64,000 nucleotides of DNA, from the NCBI GenBank assembly GCA_947650365.1, contig OX393557.1, forward strand, positions 48,515,979-48,579,978, written 5' to 3'. Under the pieces are notes generated by a model. The model was given only the letters and a program-made list of their open reading frames with translations, made no database searches and had not been told where the DNA came from. The stretch is from Chamaelirium japonicum (Eukaryota; Streptophyta; Magnoliopsida; Liliales; Melanthiaceae). Shown here one piece after another: positions 21,742 through 32,095 of this stretch; position 1 is the stretch's first letter, and each line of letters opens with the position of its first letter. Both the position numbers and the translations under genes were made by a program.

Positions 21742-21928
21742 TCCACCCCACGGTTATGCTTCCCTCTTTTTAATCTAATTTACTAGTCGGGGTCTATGCC
21801 GAACTCCCTCTCATTCAGTTGGAGGTATTTCTCAAAAAAAAAAAAATATAATAACTCACACCAAAAGATATGGCTAAGAGAAAGAAACAAAAAGTAATAA
21901 CTCACACCAAAAGATTCGCCATCATTGT

Positions 21929-22050
21929 GATACCAGCGCCAAAATACTCCCTTTGGACTCATCGAGCCTCTGACCTTAATTTGAACCATTGTGCAAGAAT
22001 TTAAGGACCAACCAACCGACCTCAAGGGCCAGTATTAGCTAGCTAGTAAC
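21929..22050 (+). promoter_or_regulatory. Conserved proximal promoter/leader of P450 gene 1
   Basis: GCGCCAAAATACTCCCTTT followed by GGACTCATCGAGCC, GTGCAAGAATTTAAGGACC and CCTCAAGGGCCAGTA also precedes the second P450 (49627-49705) with few changes. It marks the 5' edge of the duplicated gene unit. No convincing TATA box is visible at a standard distance, and the transcription start cannot be placed. Confidence 0.65.
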
Positions 22051-25000
22051 ATGCACTCTCCACTTCCAACCATGGAACTCAAAGACCTCCCTGTCATCCC
22101 CCTCTTGCTCACCCTCTTCCTCTTCTTGCTCATGCTGATCAAGATCATAAGCAAATCCAAAACACCCAATGCAAGACCACCTCCCGGCCCGCGGAAGCTC
22201 CCCATCATCGGAAGCATGCACCACCTGATCGGCGGTCTCCCCCACCATGTGCTTCGCGATCTCGCCAGGAAGCACGGCCCGGTGATGCACCTCAAACTAG
22301 GCCAAGTTGACGTCGTCGTGATCTCCTCGCCAGAAGCTGTAGAGGTGGTCACCAAGACACGCGACGCCAGCTTCGCCTCCAGACCGGAGCTCATGGCCGC
22401 GAAGATTGTGTGGTACGATTCGACCGACATAGCCTTTGCCCCGTACAATGCTTATTGGCGGCAGATGAGGAAGATCTGCACCCTCGAGCTTCTGAGCGTC
22501 AATCGTGTGAAGTCCTACAGATCTCTTAGGGAAGAGGAGGCCTCGAATATCGTCGCGAGTATCTCTGCGGGGACCGGGTCACCCCTCGACCTCTCCCAGA
22601 TGTTCTTGGCCTCGTCCAACACGACGACGGCCAGAGCGGCGTTCGGTAAGGGATGCAAGCAACAACAACGATTCATACCTGCGGCAATGAAATCAATCCA
22701 GTTGCTTTCGGGTTTCAACTTAGCTGATCTATTCCCATCCTTGACGTTTGTTGATACCCTTAGCGGGGTGAAGTCTCAGCTCAAACGCCTTCGCATGCAA
22801 ATCGATGAGATCTTGGATGAAATAATCGAAGATCACCGGATGAAGATGGCGGCAAGGAAGGCTGGCCAATATGAATCTGATGAAGAAAATCTTGTAGATG
22901 TTCTGCTGAGGATTAAAGACCAAGGCGGCCTCGAAATCCCTCTTACCATGGACAACGTCAAGGCCGTGATCTTGGTGAGTTCTTAGATATGCTAGCATAG
23001 AGCATCTCAAGACCTTACTCAAATTTTTATTCAAATCTGAGTAAAAACTCAATTTGCTCCTGAGTACTCCAGTCCTTACTCAAATTTGAGTAAAACTAAA
23101 GATTGGATGGCATATTTGTAAATAGGAAGGCATTTGAAAATGACCGTTAGAATTTGGTATGGGGTTTGAGTCTCCCTTGATTTGGTGAAAAATTTGAGTA
23201 AAACTCAGTTTGATATAAGTCTGAGTAAAGGGCTAGAGTTGTTTTGTAGACAATTTTAGTCAGATTCAAATCTGAGTAACGATTTGAGTAAGCTAAGGAC
23301 TGAAGATACCCTTATTTGAGTCAAAATCACTCATTTCCACTGTAAGGCTTTGGGATATCACACCTCTAAAGCGAGTGGAGAGGGAATCCACCTGCAAAAC
23401 TCAAATCCTTCCTAATGGTGGATTTGATTTCCACCAAAAATAGAATAAATGAAAGGATAAATTACACTTTGGCCCCTTAGGTTTATGCTTATTACACTTA
23501 CCCAGAAGAACGTTTAAGTTACAAGTAACTGCAATTGAAAATAAATGCAATTGAAAATAAATACAAGTCACTGGACATGATTTCTATTCCTTTAAGTGTA
23601 TTAGATGTAGTGTGTTAGTATTCAATTAGTCCCACCTCGGTTGTGGTAATGTAAAGGTGTGCGTTCTCTCTCTATATAAGGAGAGGTAGTCTTATGTACT
23701 GAATACACAACAAGATGAGATAATACACGGAACTTTCTCTCCAAACCCTAGTCTCTCTCTCCCTCTCTCTTCGTAACATGGTATCAGAGCCAGGTTAGGG
23801 TTTTAGAGACCCTATCTCTGGCCTCGGCCTCCCTAGTTGCCGCATGCGACCTTGGGGAGGCCGGGTATAGTAATTATTTTTCTCCTCCTCTTCCGCGTCG
23901 CATCGTGCGATTCCTGATCGTGAGCTACCCTGTGCGATCGGAGATCGTGCCCTCCTCAGCTATTCAGATCGTGGTCCTCTGCGCGATCAATCTCGTCCCT
24001 GCGAACTCAACCCGTCGTCAAACCAAATCCAGCCATTTGTACGAGCTTCGACAACTGCGTCGCCTCTTCCCTGTGAAGGCACCATCCTTACTGCATCTGG
24101 CCGTTGCCTCCATCGACCTCCTCCGCGTACGATGTGCGCCCGCAGACCTCGACGACCACTTGCCGATCCAGATCGTCCGTCGGTGTGCGACACGACTGTC
24201 GACCGCCACCTGTCGGCCTCATCTTCTCAATCCTGATCGAACCTCGGAGTGTGTACGCCGGCCTCCTCCTCTCGATCCAACGATGGAGCGCAAATCCCCG
24301 ATCCACCTCCGGTCGGCCTCCTCTGCTGTACGATCCTCTTTCCTCGTGCTCGTCGAGCCCTCAGATCCCTGCTGAAGCTACTCTTGCTGTCATGGTCTTC
24401 CCACGGATCAGAGCCATCCGTGCGATGTTGTCTGATCCGCTACCACTCGCCGTCATGACCCCCAGATTTGCCTCCTCCCTGCGCTTGCCGCCTTCCGGGC
24501 TTCCTCTCCGGCGTCCGCCGCTGCAGCAGCATGGGGGGGGGGGGGTTCCAGTTTCGGCGTATTTCCCAAAGCCGCTCTGTTGCGCATGATCCTTGTCAGA
24601 GCTCCAATCCGATTGGACACCTGACCATTGCGATCTCGATCAGACACCTGTGCCTCCGTCCTCCCCTTTTTTGCCGGCATCTCCGGCGATTCCCTGCGAG
24701 CTCCGATTCGGCCACCTACGCGATCTACACCTGACGACTGTACTCTACCGTCGGCCAGCTCTCCTATCTCGTGTCGAGGTCGCGCATGAGGTCTGCTCCG
24801 TCGCGACCGTCTCTCTCCCTTTTCTTTTGCGTTTTTCTCCCACTTTCCTCCTTAATTCAATGTGTCCCACTGCAATTCAGTGTGCCTCCTACCATTCTGT
24901 GTGTCCCCTGTAATTGGTCTGTGTGTCCTTGCAATCCCGAACATCCCCTGCAATCCCTCCAATCTTGCCCCCTGCACTCCCTTGCCCCCTGTGGGCAACT

Positions 25001-27721
25001 CCTCACTGGAATTCCAACTGGTGGGCACCCGTTTCCCTCCTCTCGTCGGCCCTACCACCTGCGCCCTATGCTCTACCGGTTCGTGCACCTGCACTAATGC
25101 CCTACGCCCTGCACTCTGCTGGTCCATCCACCTGCACCTACACTAGCACTAGTGTCTTGCACCTTGCACTCTACTGGTCCGTCTGCCTGCGCCTGCACTA
25201 GCACTAGTGCCCTGTGCTCTACCGATTTGTCTGCTTGCACCTGCACTAGTGCTCTATGCCCTGCGCTATACCGGTCCGTCCACCTACACCTGCGCTTGCA
25301 CTAGCACTAATGCCCTATGCCCTACGCTCTAACGGTCTATCCACCTGCACTTGCGCTTGCACTAGTGCCCTACGTTCTGCGCTCTATGGGTTCGCTCGCC
25401 TGCACTTGTGCCCTGCGCCCTTGCGTTCTACCAGTCCTCCTGTGCCTGTACTCGTGCCCTGCATCGTACGCTCTACCGGTTCGCCTGCGCCTGCACTAGT
25501 GCACTGCGCTCTACCGGTCTATCTACTCCTTGCTCTCTGTCGATCAAGATCTTCTCCCTCCTTCCGATTGAGCTTTTCTCCCTCCGACATCTCTTTCCTT
25601 GGTCGTCATGTTATCCTCTCTCTATCCGGTCACACTTGTGCCGGCCTTTGGATCCTCTCTTTTCGGTCACACTTGTGCCGGCTTTTGGATCCTCTCTCTT
25701 TCTTCGGTCACACTTGTGCCGGCCTTCGGATCCTCTCTCTTATCGGTCACACTTGTGCCTGCTTTTGGATCCTCTCCATTATCCGGCCAACCTCAGAGCT
25801 ACAACTCTACTTTCTCTTCTTCGTTTGTGATGATTGAGATCTTCTAGGAGATATCAAGTACTTGCTTCGGCTGAGTGCTTGACTCCAATGAGGTCTCACG
25901 CATCCACACCTTTTTTCTTAGCCGATCTCTCCCCTTTCGGCCTCCTTTATAGCCGACTTCCATCACCGTCAGCTTCCTTCGCTCCAACCCTTAGTGATCC
26001 TTACCTGTTCCCCCGGTTGACCTTTTTATAGGTTGGCTGGGTTCCCTCAGTTGTCCTGCTTGCAGGTCAATTGGATTTCCAGGATGACTTGCTTGTAGGT
26101 CGCCCTGGCACTATCTTTCCTTTACAGCATAAAAATGGGATATTTTATGTTTCTTTTTTCTCTTCTTTCTCCTTTCTTTGATTAAGCAAACTGATGTCGG
26201 TTTATACCTTACATCAGTTTGATGGGGGGTATTAGATGTAGTGTGTTAGTATTCTATTAGTCCCACCTCGGTTGTGGTAATGTAAAGGTGTGCGTTCTCT
26301 CTATATAAGGAGAGGTAGTCTTATGTAATGAATACTGCAACAAGATGAGGTAATACAATGAACTGTCTCCCCAAACTCTAGTCTCTCTCCCTCTCTCTTC
26401 GTGACAAAGTGAATGACAAATGAAAAGAACACACCCTAGGTTCTTCTTCTTCGAAACACGTCGTGTTGGGTTTAGTCCCACATCGGTTAGGAGCTGGGCG
26501 GTGAGATCTTCATATACCCTCTGTGGACCTCCCCTTAGGACCCGGATTTTGGGACGTGAGGATATCTACAAGTGGTATCAGATCGGAGTTCCGCCCAGCC
26601 AGGCTCTAGCCAAGGTGTGGTCCGGTTCCGGCTTAGGTGTGCCACTTCTCATGCGCCCATGCATAAGAAGGGGGGCTGGTGGGTGTTCAGCCCTAGCCAC
26701 GTGTGAGAGGGAAATTATTCGGTTTAGTCCCACATTGGCTAGGAGCTAGGCGGTGAGGTCTTCATATACCATTTGTGGACCTCCCCTTACAACCCGGGAT
26801 TTGGACCGTGAGGGTATCTACACGGCGTACACATCTGACCGTTCATTGCACACACCTACAATTCAATTTGCACATAAGATCCATTGGTACCATGCACTAT
26901 GGACATCATCTAAAGAGGTCTATAACCTAATTTTGTTTACTAATATATTGGATGTTAATATCCAAATTCAAAGCTAATTAATTGGTTAACATTGTTATAG
27001 AAAGTTTTGGAGTGTGGACTCGAGGGAATTCATGCCCAACAAACATATAATCTTGTTGCATCGTTCTTGCTGTCTCAAGACCTCATCATCTGCTTCAATG
27101 TCCAATGTGCAGGACATGTTTGCCGCAGGGACAGAAACCTCGTCGACCGCACTTGAGTGGGCGATGTCGGAGCTCATGAGGAATCCCAAAGCGATGGAGA
27201 AGGCGCAGGACGAGATCAGAGGTGTCCTACAAGGAAAGGCAAAGCTCGAAGAGAGTGACATCAGTGAGATGCACTACTTGAAGCTGGTCATCAAGGAGAC
27301 ATTAAGGTTGCATCCCCCCCTTCCACTGATAGTACGCCGAGTGTGCGGCGAGACCTGTGAAATCGACGGATTTACCATACAAGCGGGGAGCCGAGTTGTC
27401 ATCAATATGTGGGCGTTGGCGAGGGACCCCGGGATCTGGGTAGATGCGGAGAGCTTCAAGCCGGAGAGGTTCAGTGGGAGTTCGGTTGATTTCAAGGGGA
27501 ACAACTTTGAGTTCCTGCCATTTGGTGCTGGGAGGAGGATATGTCCCGGAATGGGATTCGGGCTGGCCAATGTAGAGTTGACGCTCGCTCAGCTCCTCTT
27601 CCACTTCAATTGGGAGATTCCCGATGGACTGAAGCCAGAAGAGCTGGACATGGATGAGACTTTCGGAGCAACGGCGAGAAGGAAAAACAATTTGTGCCTG
27701 CTTGCCACCCGTTATATATGA
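22051..27721 (+). CDS. Cytochrome P450, CYP71 clan (CYP71D-like), gene 1
   Basis: Two exons, 22051-22974 (308 codons) and 27113-27721 (202 codons plus TGA), about 510 aa, the usual size. GTGAGT donor and TGTGCAG acceptor give a phase 0 intron in front of the I-helix, the standard CYP71-clan position. An N-terminal membrane anchor ([16 protein letters not shown]) is followed by the hinge [12 protein letters not shown]. Then come the C-helix WRQMRK, I-helix oxygen site [10 protein letters not shown]-helix [13 protein letters not shown] region FKPERF and heme loop [10 protein letters not shown], with ligand Cys about residue 452. The ATG at 22072 (MELKDL) has a better context (CCATGG) and fits family starts; 22051 is an in-frame upstream ATG. 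The enzyme would sit on the ER and use NADPH-P450 reductase. Substrate unknown; relatives oxidise terpenoids. It is intact and paralogous to 49706-56339. Confidence 0.93.
23000..23311. mobile_element. Tourist/PIF-like MITE in P450-1 intron
   Basis: Terminal inverted repeats start GAGCATCTCAAGACCTTACT on the left and, inverted, GGGTATCTTCAGTCCTTAG on the right. The site in the intron of gene 2 reads GCTAGCTTATTTGAG without the insert, so it is an empty site. TTA follows the element (23312-23314) and ATA precedes it, consistent with a TTA target duplication with one change. About 312 bp, non-coding, rich in ACTCAAAT words. Confidence 0.8.
23599..26406 (+). mobile_element. Non-autonomous LTR element (LARD/TRIM-like) in P450-1 intron
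   Basis: 5' LTR 23599-23778 (180 bp) and 3' LTR 26230-26406 (177 bp) are nearly identical. The PBS TGGTATCAGAGC is at 23779-23790, a polypurine GATGGGGGG precedes the 3' LTR, and the target duplication is AAGTG (23594-23598 and 26407-26411). Both LTRs start with TA (TATTAGATG) and end with CA, a non-canonical terminus. A TATA box CTATATAAGGAG lies in each LTR. The 2.45 kb interior is C/T- and GC-rich with two minisatellites and no gag or pol similarity, so movement must have depended on another element. Confidence 0.92.
25060..25785. repeat. Two minisatellites in the LARD interior
   Basis: 25060-25540 is an irregular array of CTGCACTAGCACTAGTG, GCCCTGCGCTCTACCGGT-type words. 25610-25785 has four units of about 45 bp around CGGTCACACTTGTGCCGGC and TTTGGATCCTCTC. 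Both give spurious ORFs. Confidence 0.85.
26464..26822 (+). mobile_element. TRIM element (359 bp) in P450-1 intron
   Basis: LTR-like ends of 107 bp each: 26464-26570 starts TGTTGGGTTTAGTCCCAC and ends TCTACA; 26716-26822 starts TATTCGGTTTAGTCCCAC and ends TCTACA. A PBS TGGTATCAGATC lies at 26573-26584, and the interior between the LTRs is only about 145 bp. Flanks CGTCG and CGGCG are a probable target duplication with one change. It has no coding capacity. A diverged piece of a similar LTR (TTAGTCCCACATTGG) occurs at about 56470. Confidence 0.85.
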
Positions 27722-28505
27722 CGCATCGCATGCGGTTTAAAGATTTCGAGAATAAGTTTGGAAGTATTATATATCAATCTTATTATCCTGTTTGCAATAT
27801 ATCTATCTATATAACTAGGGACAGCGGTTTTGTGCTGATTAGGACAAAAAGAAACCAAAAGCTGACTAGACAAAAAGAAATGCTGCTGACTAGACAAAAA
27901 CAAACAAGCTGACTAGACAAAAATGCTTCGATGCGCCACCCTCGATCAAGATTGTATCAGTAAAGAAGGGTTGGGATTGAGGGAATAAAGAAGCAAATTA
28001 AAAGAATAGATTCATCCCATGCATTCAGCTCGCACACCATATTCATTATATAAGAGGGTGAATGATAATCGGCGACGTTACAAGGAACACCCGACAAATA
28101 GAAGAAAAAGAAGCCATATAAGGAAAGAGATGGTAGACACCTTATTATTGTACTCTATAATGGGAAAAATCCGCATGTACATGAGCCAGCCATCCATATT
28201 GACTGGTTCAAATTCATCTTAAGCCATCAAATCTTATACCATCAAAGGAAAAGAACTCAACTAACAAATCCGAGCACATAATCACCTTCCAATCACACGA
28301 TTTTTTTTCCCTCGATTAATATTTCACCCCATTAAATGGGGATAGTTATTTTCATCCATCATTATATATCATGTAATCTCACAATTTCACTAAATCTTTT
28401 CAGCTTCCTACCAAAAATACAAAAAAAAAAAAACTAAATCTTTCCATAGCTTCCATGCACGATTATAACACCTCACCACCGCCCCCTTTCCCTTTACCCA
28501 CACAA

Positions 28506-28507
<2 letters not shown>
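27722..28507. other. Intergenic, downstream of P450-1
   Basis: AT-rich sequence with no ORF or repeat that I recognise. It includes the 3' UTR region of gene 1; a short GACTAGACAAAAA motif is repeated three times near 27862-27920. Confidence 0.5.

Positions 28508-28555
<48 letters not shown>
28508..28555. repeat. (CT)n microsatellite
   Basis: Uninterrupted CT dinucleotides just upstream of a small GC-rich reading frame, a common arrangement in plant 5' leaders. Confidence 0.95.
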
Positions 28556-28557
<2 letters not shown>

Positions 28558-28608
28558 CCATATTCAAGCGAGAGGAGGAGGAGATGCCCCTTCATCATCT
28601 CATTGTTT

Positions 28609-28914
28609 ATGGTGGCAACGCTCCTCGCCGGGTCTATCCTTGCCCACCCACTGAATAAGACTCCGCCACCGGCCCATGATCCACCTCCGGCTTACACCCA
28701 TGTAACATCGTCTCATTCTTTGCCGGAGGTCAAGTATCATCATGCTTCAACCCCGGCCTAAGCTCCTTATAACTACATCGCGGGTCCTCAAGGATATGCT
28801 AGCTATTGTGCTCGCCCTGGAGAGTACTGCTTCTGCGGCTGTTCCCTACTTCTCTGTGGAGGACCGATCGTTCTGTATGATGCCATCGTCGCCTTCCTCG
28901 TGCTGCTCCTTTGA
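28609..28914 (+). pseudogene. Possible small secreted-protein gene with one stop
   Basis: ATG at 28609 opens MVATLLAGSILAHP, a short hydrophobic start like a signal peptide. A proline-rich part KTPPPAHDPPPAY and TAA at 28759-28761 follow. The same frame then stays open for 50 more codons (Cys-rich CFCGCSLLLCGG, hydrophobic tail) to TGA at 28912-28914. A (CT)n leader lies upstream. It may be a dead small gene or chance in GC-rich DNA; I recognise no family. Confidence 0.22.
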
Positions 28915-30020
28915 GCCCTACCCAGTTGTGATAGTAAAGGGTTTTTAATTATCTTTTTATGCCTACAATAATACCTTTTGTAGGTCTACTGATGGGTGAA
29001 GATATTGGAATCGGATTTTGATAGTTAAAGGTTGAAAAAGAATATTGTTGAACGAAAACACCTGACGTCTAAATTTGTTTGCTTTCATTTGAGGTAGATT
29101 TTTGAAAATACATCGATGTATTAATTTGTTATTTCATTCATATTTCCAAAATTGCTCGAATTCACTGATAAAAAATTTGCATTGATCGATGTATTGATGC
29201 CCTTGAAGAAAGGATTTTTATTTCATGGACTTCTCTTTATTTTTTTTGGATTCAATGGATGGATACCCAGAGGCTGCCACTGTCGTGGGTGGTTTTTTCG
29301 ACCGGTTGGATGATGATGGATAGGTGTCTACCCTTGAAAAAATCCAAATATGTGTGAGTTTTGTCAATCACCTCATTTAATTTGTTGTATAATAAGAATT
29401 TTTTTTTTCCAATTGGGTTGATTTCCTGTAGGGTTTGTTTTCTTTTAAATCATGAGGTATGAATTTGTTATGTAATGGGGATTAGGCTCATAAATTTCTT
29501 ATAACATTTCGTTTTTATTTATATTTTTTTGAGCTGGAGCAACGGCGAAGGGAACTCGCAGCCACAGACATCTTCGCGCTGCAGAGATGGAGGTGCAATT
29601 GGTTATGCGGGCCTGATGGACACCGGAGGTGGCGGGGGCTTGGATTGAAGGCCTGGTCCTTCTTGACCGTTCGATCATCAGAGATCGAAGGCGTGTGATA
29701 AGCAGCCCTTTTTCAGGTGGGCCCAATGATTCACCCCCCATCTGGGTGCTTCTTGAACACCCTTCGCTGTTAGTGCATCGAGCGAGGCCCAGGTGCTTCC
29801 CTCATGCTCTGGTATCGTCTAATGGAGTCGGGTTTCGAGCCACAATTCGGGACCTTGGATCATTACACAACTTGGTGACAATCAATGATCATTACAGTCG
29901 ATTTTCTTGGCTAACTGTTAGTGATACAAGTTTAGCACAGGAAGTGACTCACCTCAACGGTAATGTAGCAATGCAAGCAGTGGCGGAGCCAGGAATTCTC
30001 TCTATTGAGGGCATAAATTC

Positions 30021-30021
<1 letters not shown>
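28915..30021. other. Intergenic, nothing recognised
   Basis: AT-rich sequence with a GATCGATGTATTGATG-type motif used twice and a modest GC-rich stretch at 29560-29800. No supported gene or element boundary. Confidence 0.4.

Positions 30022-30118
<97 letters not shown>
30022..30118. repeat. (GA)n microsatellite
   Basis: About 97 bp of uninterrupted GA. Confidence 0.97.
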
Positions 30119-30119
<1 letters not shown>

Positions 30120-30376
30120 ATTTTGGCATACATGCACCTTGCGTCTTATTTTTTTTGGAGGGGAGGGGGAGGACTCGGGTCATCGCCTGGCCGGGGGTAA
30201 GGAACAGGCCGCCATTTCCGACCGCGTGTTTCGGGTCGAGGAGACGAACGGAGCCTCAAGAATACGAGAATAGTTGTGCGATGCAGCCCATGTGCGAGAT
30301 TGCGATCTGCAAGCACTACAAGCCTGCGAGATGTGGAGATGGGATGAAAAAGATGAATCGGTTTTTTTTTTGTTGT

Positions 30377-30624
30377 TAAATTACACTTTGCCCCCCTGAA
30401 GTTTAGCTCAAAAACACTTAACCTCCCTATAGTTTATTTTGTTCCAAATCGCTCCTAAAGTTTGAAAATGTTAGCACAATACCCCTTCTGTCAACTACTT
30501 AATTTTCTCATTTGGTGATTTTTATCTGATCAAAATAGAAATAAGGGGGGCAAAATGTAGCTATTTAACCATAGGGTGGTTAAGTGTTTTTGAGCTGAAC
30601 TTCAGGGGAGGTAAGTGTAATTTA
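30377..30624. mobile_element. Inverted-repeat MITE (248 bp)
   Basis: The left end TAAATTACACTTTGCCCCCC and the right end, inverted (TAAATTACACTTACCTCCCC), form arms of roughly 65 bp through AACTTCAGG and CAAAAACACTTAACC. The GATAAATTACACTTTGRCC segments in both P450 introns (about 23458 and 55548) and the inverted fragment at 46087-46250 belong to the same family. It lies 21 bp from the chromovirus 5' LTR. Class uncertain. Confidence 0.8.
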
Positions 30625-30645
30625 CTCTTTTTGAGCCTTAGTTGG

Positions 30646-32095
30646 TGATGGGGACATCGAGCAGCGCCCCTGGCGCGTGTACCAGCACAGGAGGCGCCAC
30701 CTGAGCTTATGGCTCTGATCGGACAGTCAGCACCATGATGGATGTCGTTTATTTATTTTTGTTTCTTGCATTATGTTATTTAGTCCCACCTCAGCTTTCA
30801 GGGACTTTCGCTTGTTATCGCAGCCCTTTATACAGGCATGCCCATGGAACATGTAATGGCATTGAATAATGAATGAAAATTTTCCGTTCCCTCTACACTT
30901 GTGTTGAGAGAGCCATGGTGAGGTGTGTGAAACCCTAACCATAGACCTAGGTGTGTGAAACCCTAGGCCCCATCTAGAGGTGTGAAACCCTAGTGGGATC
31001 CCCCACCCCTCCCCTTTTTCTAAACCCTAACCAATTCCCTACCCCGTACAGCCGCCACCCCCTCACCCCCATCCCTCCGCTCCTGTGTGCGACACCCGAC
31101 CCCCGCCCCTTCCCATCCCTTCCCTTTCCCCCTCCCCTTGGCCGACGCCCCAGCCCCACCCCGGCTGGACCCCGACCCTGCACACGTCCCCGCCACCACC
31201 CCGTCCGCCCCTGCCCGGCGCCGGCCCACTTGCCACCCGGCTCGAAACCCCTACCTCCCCCTTCAATGACCGGACCCCTCCCCCTCCTCGCTCCCGGTCA
31301 CCACCAGCCCTGCGCCGGCCCGCTTGCCAACCGGCCCGAAACCCCTACCTCCCCCTTCACCGACTGGACCCCTCCCCCTCCTCGCTCCCGGCCACCACCA
31401 GCCCGGCGCCGCCCCTTCCCCTGTTCGTTTCTGCCCTCGCTGCAGCCCAGCTCCACCACATTCCTCCCTCCTCCCTGCCCACCACAATCCAGCCCGAACC
31501 CCACTCCCGTGACCCACCTCAGATCCCATCCGACCCGACCCAGCCGACCCAAACCAACCCGTGTCCTGATACCCTAGTCTACAACCAACCCACACCACAC
31601 CCTACCCACTCTTCTCCCGTAACTCCGGCTTGCTCACCTAGCGAACCCCGACGAGGACCATGGAATGATCGAAGAAAAAGAAGGGTGCCTCGACATCAAC
31701 TCCCCCTTCCTCGACTCGGAAGAGAGAGCGTGGAGGAATATGTGCCTGCGCCATCATCAGCATCTCAACAGTACGGATTTCCCTACTCGACCAGGTACCG
31801 ACGTGTTTCACCAATTGGGTCTCTAGTATATTATCTTTGCCAACTGCTGCCCTGTTGTGAGGTTGAGTGTCCACCTGCCTGTAGCGCTGTTAATCTAAAT
31901 ATTGCAAGTAGGACTATTAGGGTTGTCTTTTATCGCCTGATATCGAAATCGTTCGGCATTGTTATAGTAGCTCCCAACGCATCTGCCCGTGTTATTTATT
32001 TGAATTAATTTTCTCGCTTGGTATCGCAATTAATAGTAAGCCATGCCTGCTCAATTAATTAATAACATTTTCATCACCTGCATTGTTTCGCATCA
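30646..32095 (+). repeat. 5' LTR of the chromovirus
   Basis: 1,450 bp, TGATGGGG to GCATCA. The first 73 bp repeat the 3' end of the gag-pol ORF. The TATA position reads TTTATACA (30828-30835) where the 3' LTR has TTTATATA. A GC-rich part (31000-31600) contains about two copies of a 94 bp unit starting GGCCCGCTTGCCA and gives long artefact ORFs on both strands. Confidence 0.93.

Larger units (their letters stand above)
20429..21952. other. Block bracketed by a 24 bp direct repeat
   Basis: An identical 24 bp sequence (starting GATACCAGCGCC and ending ACTCCCT) lies at 20429-20452 and 21929-21952. The second copy is part of the P450 leader that is conserved at the second gene. The roughly 1.5 kb between them holds the truncated Tat LTR remnant. 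This is far longer than an LTR target duplication and suggests duplication during break repair. Confidence 0.8.
22975..27112 (+). other. Intron of P450 gene 1 (4,138 bp)
   Basis: Large through insertions: a Tourist-like MITE (23000-23311), a LARD/TRIM-like LTR element (23599-26406) and a TRIM (26464-26822). The segments at 23312-23520 and about 27025-27112 align with the ends of the intron of gene 2, so they are ancestral intron. Confidence 0.85.

Noticed and set aside
22035-22448. Minus-strand ORFs opposite the P450 exons (also 49489-50103)
   Set aside because: They are shadows of the conserved P450 coding sequence; no family similarity and no leader.
23905-25847. Proteins encoded inside the P450-1 intron
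   Set aside because: The ORFs come from GC-rich and minisatellite sequence of the non-autonomous LTR element; several frames are open at once.
30993-32008. Large ORFs on both strands in GC-rich DNA (repeated at 38119-38701)
   Set aside because: They lie in the chromovirus LTRs, are present in both LTR copies and are proline- or glycine-rich products of a 94 bp repeat. No protein family fits.
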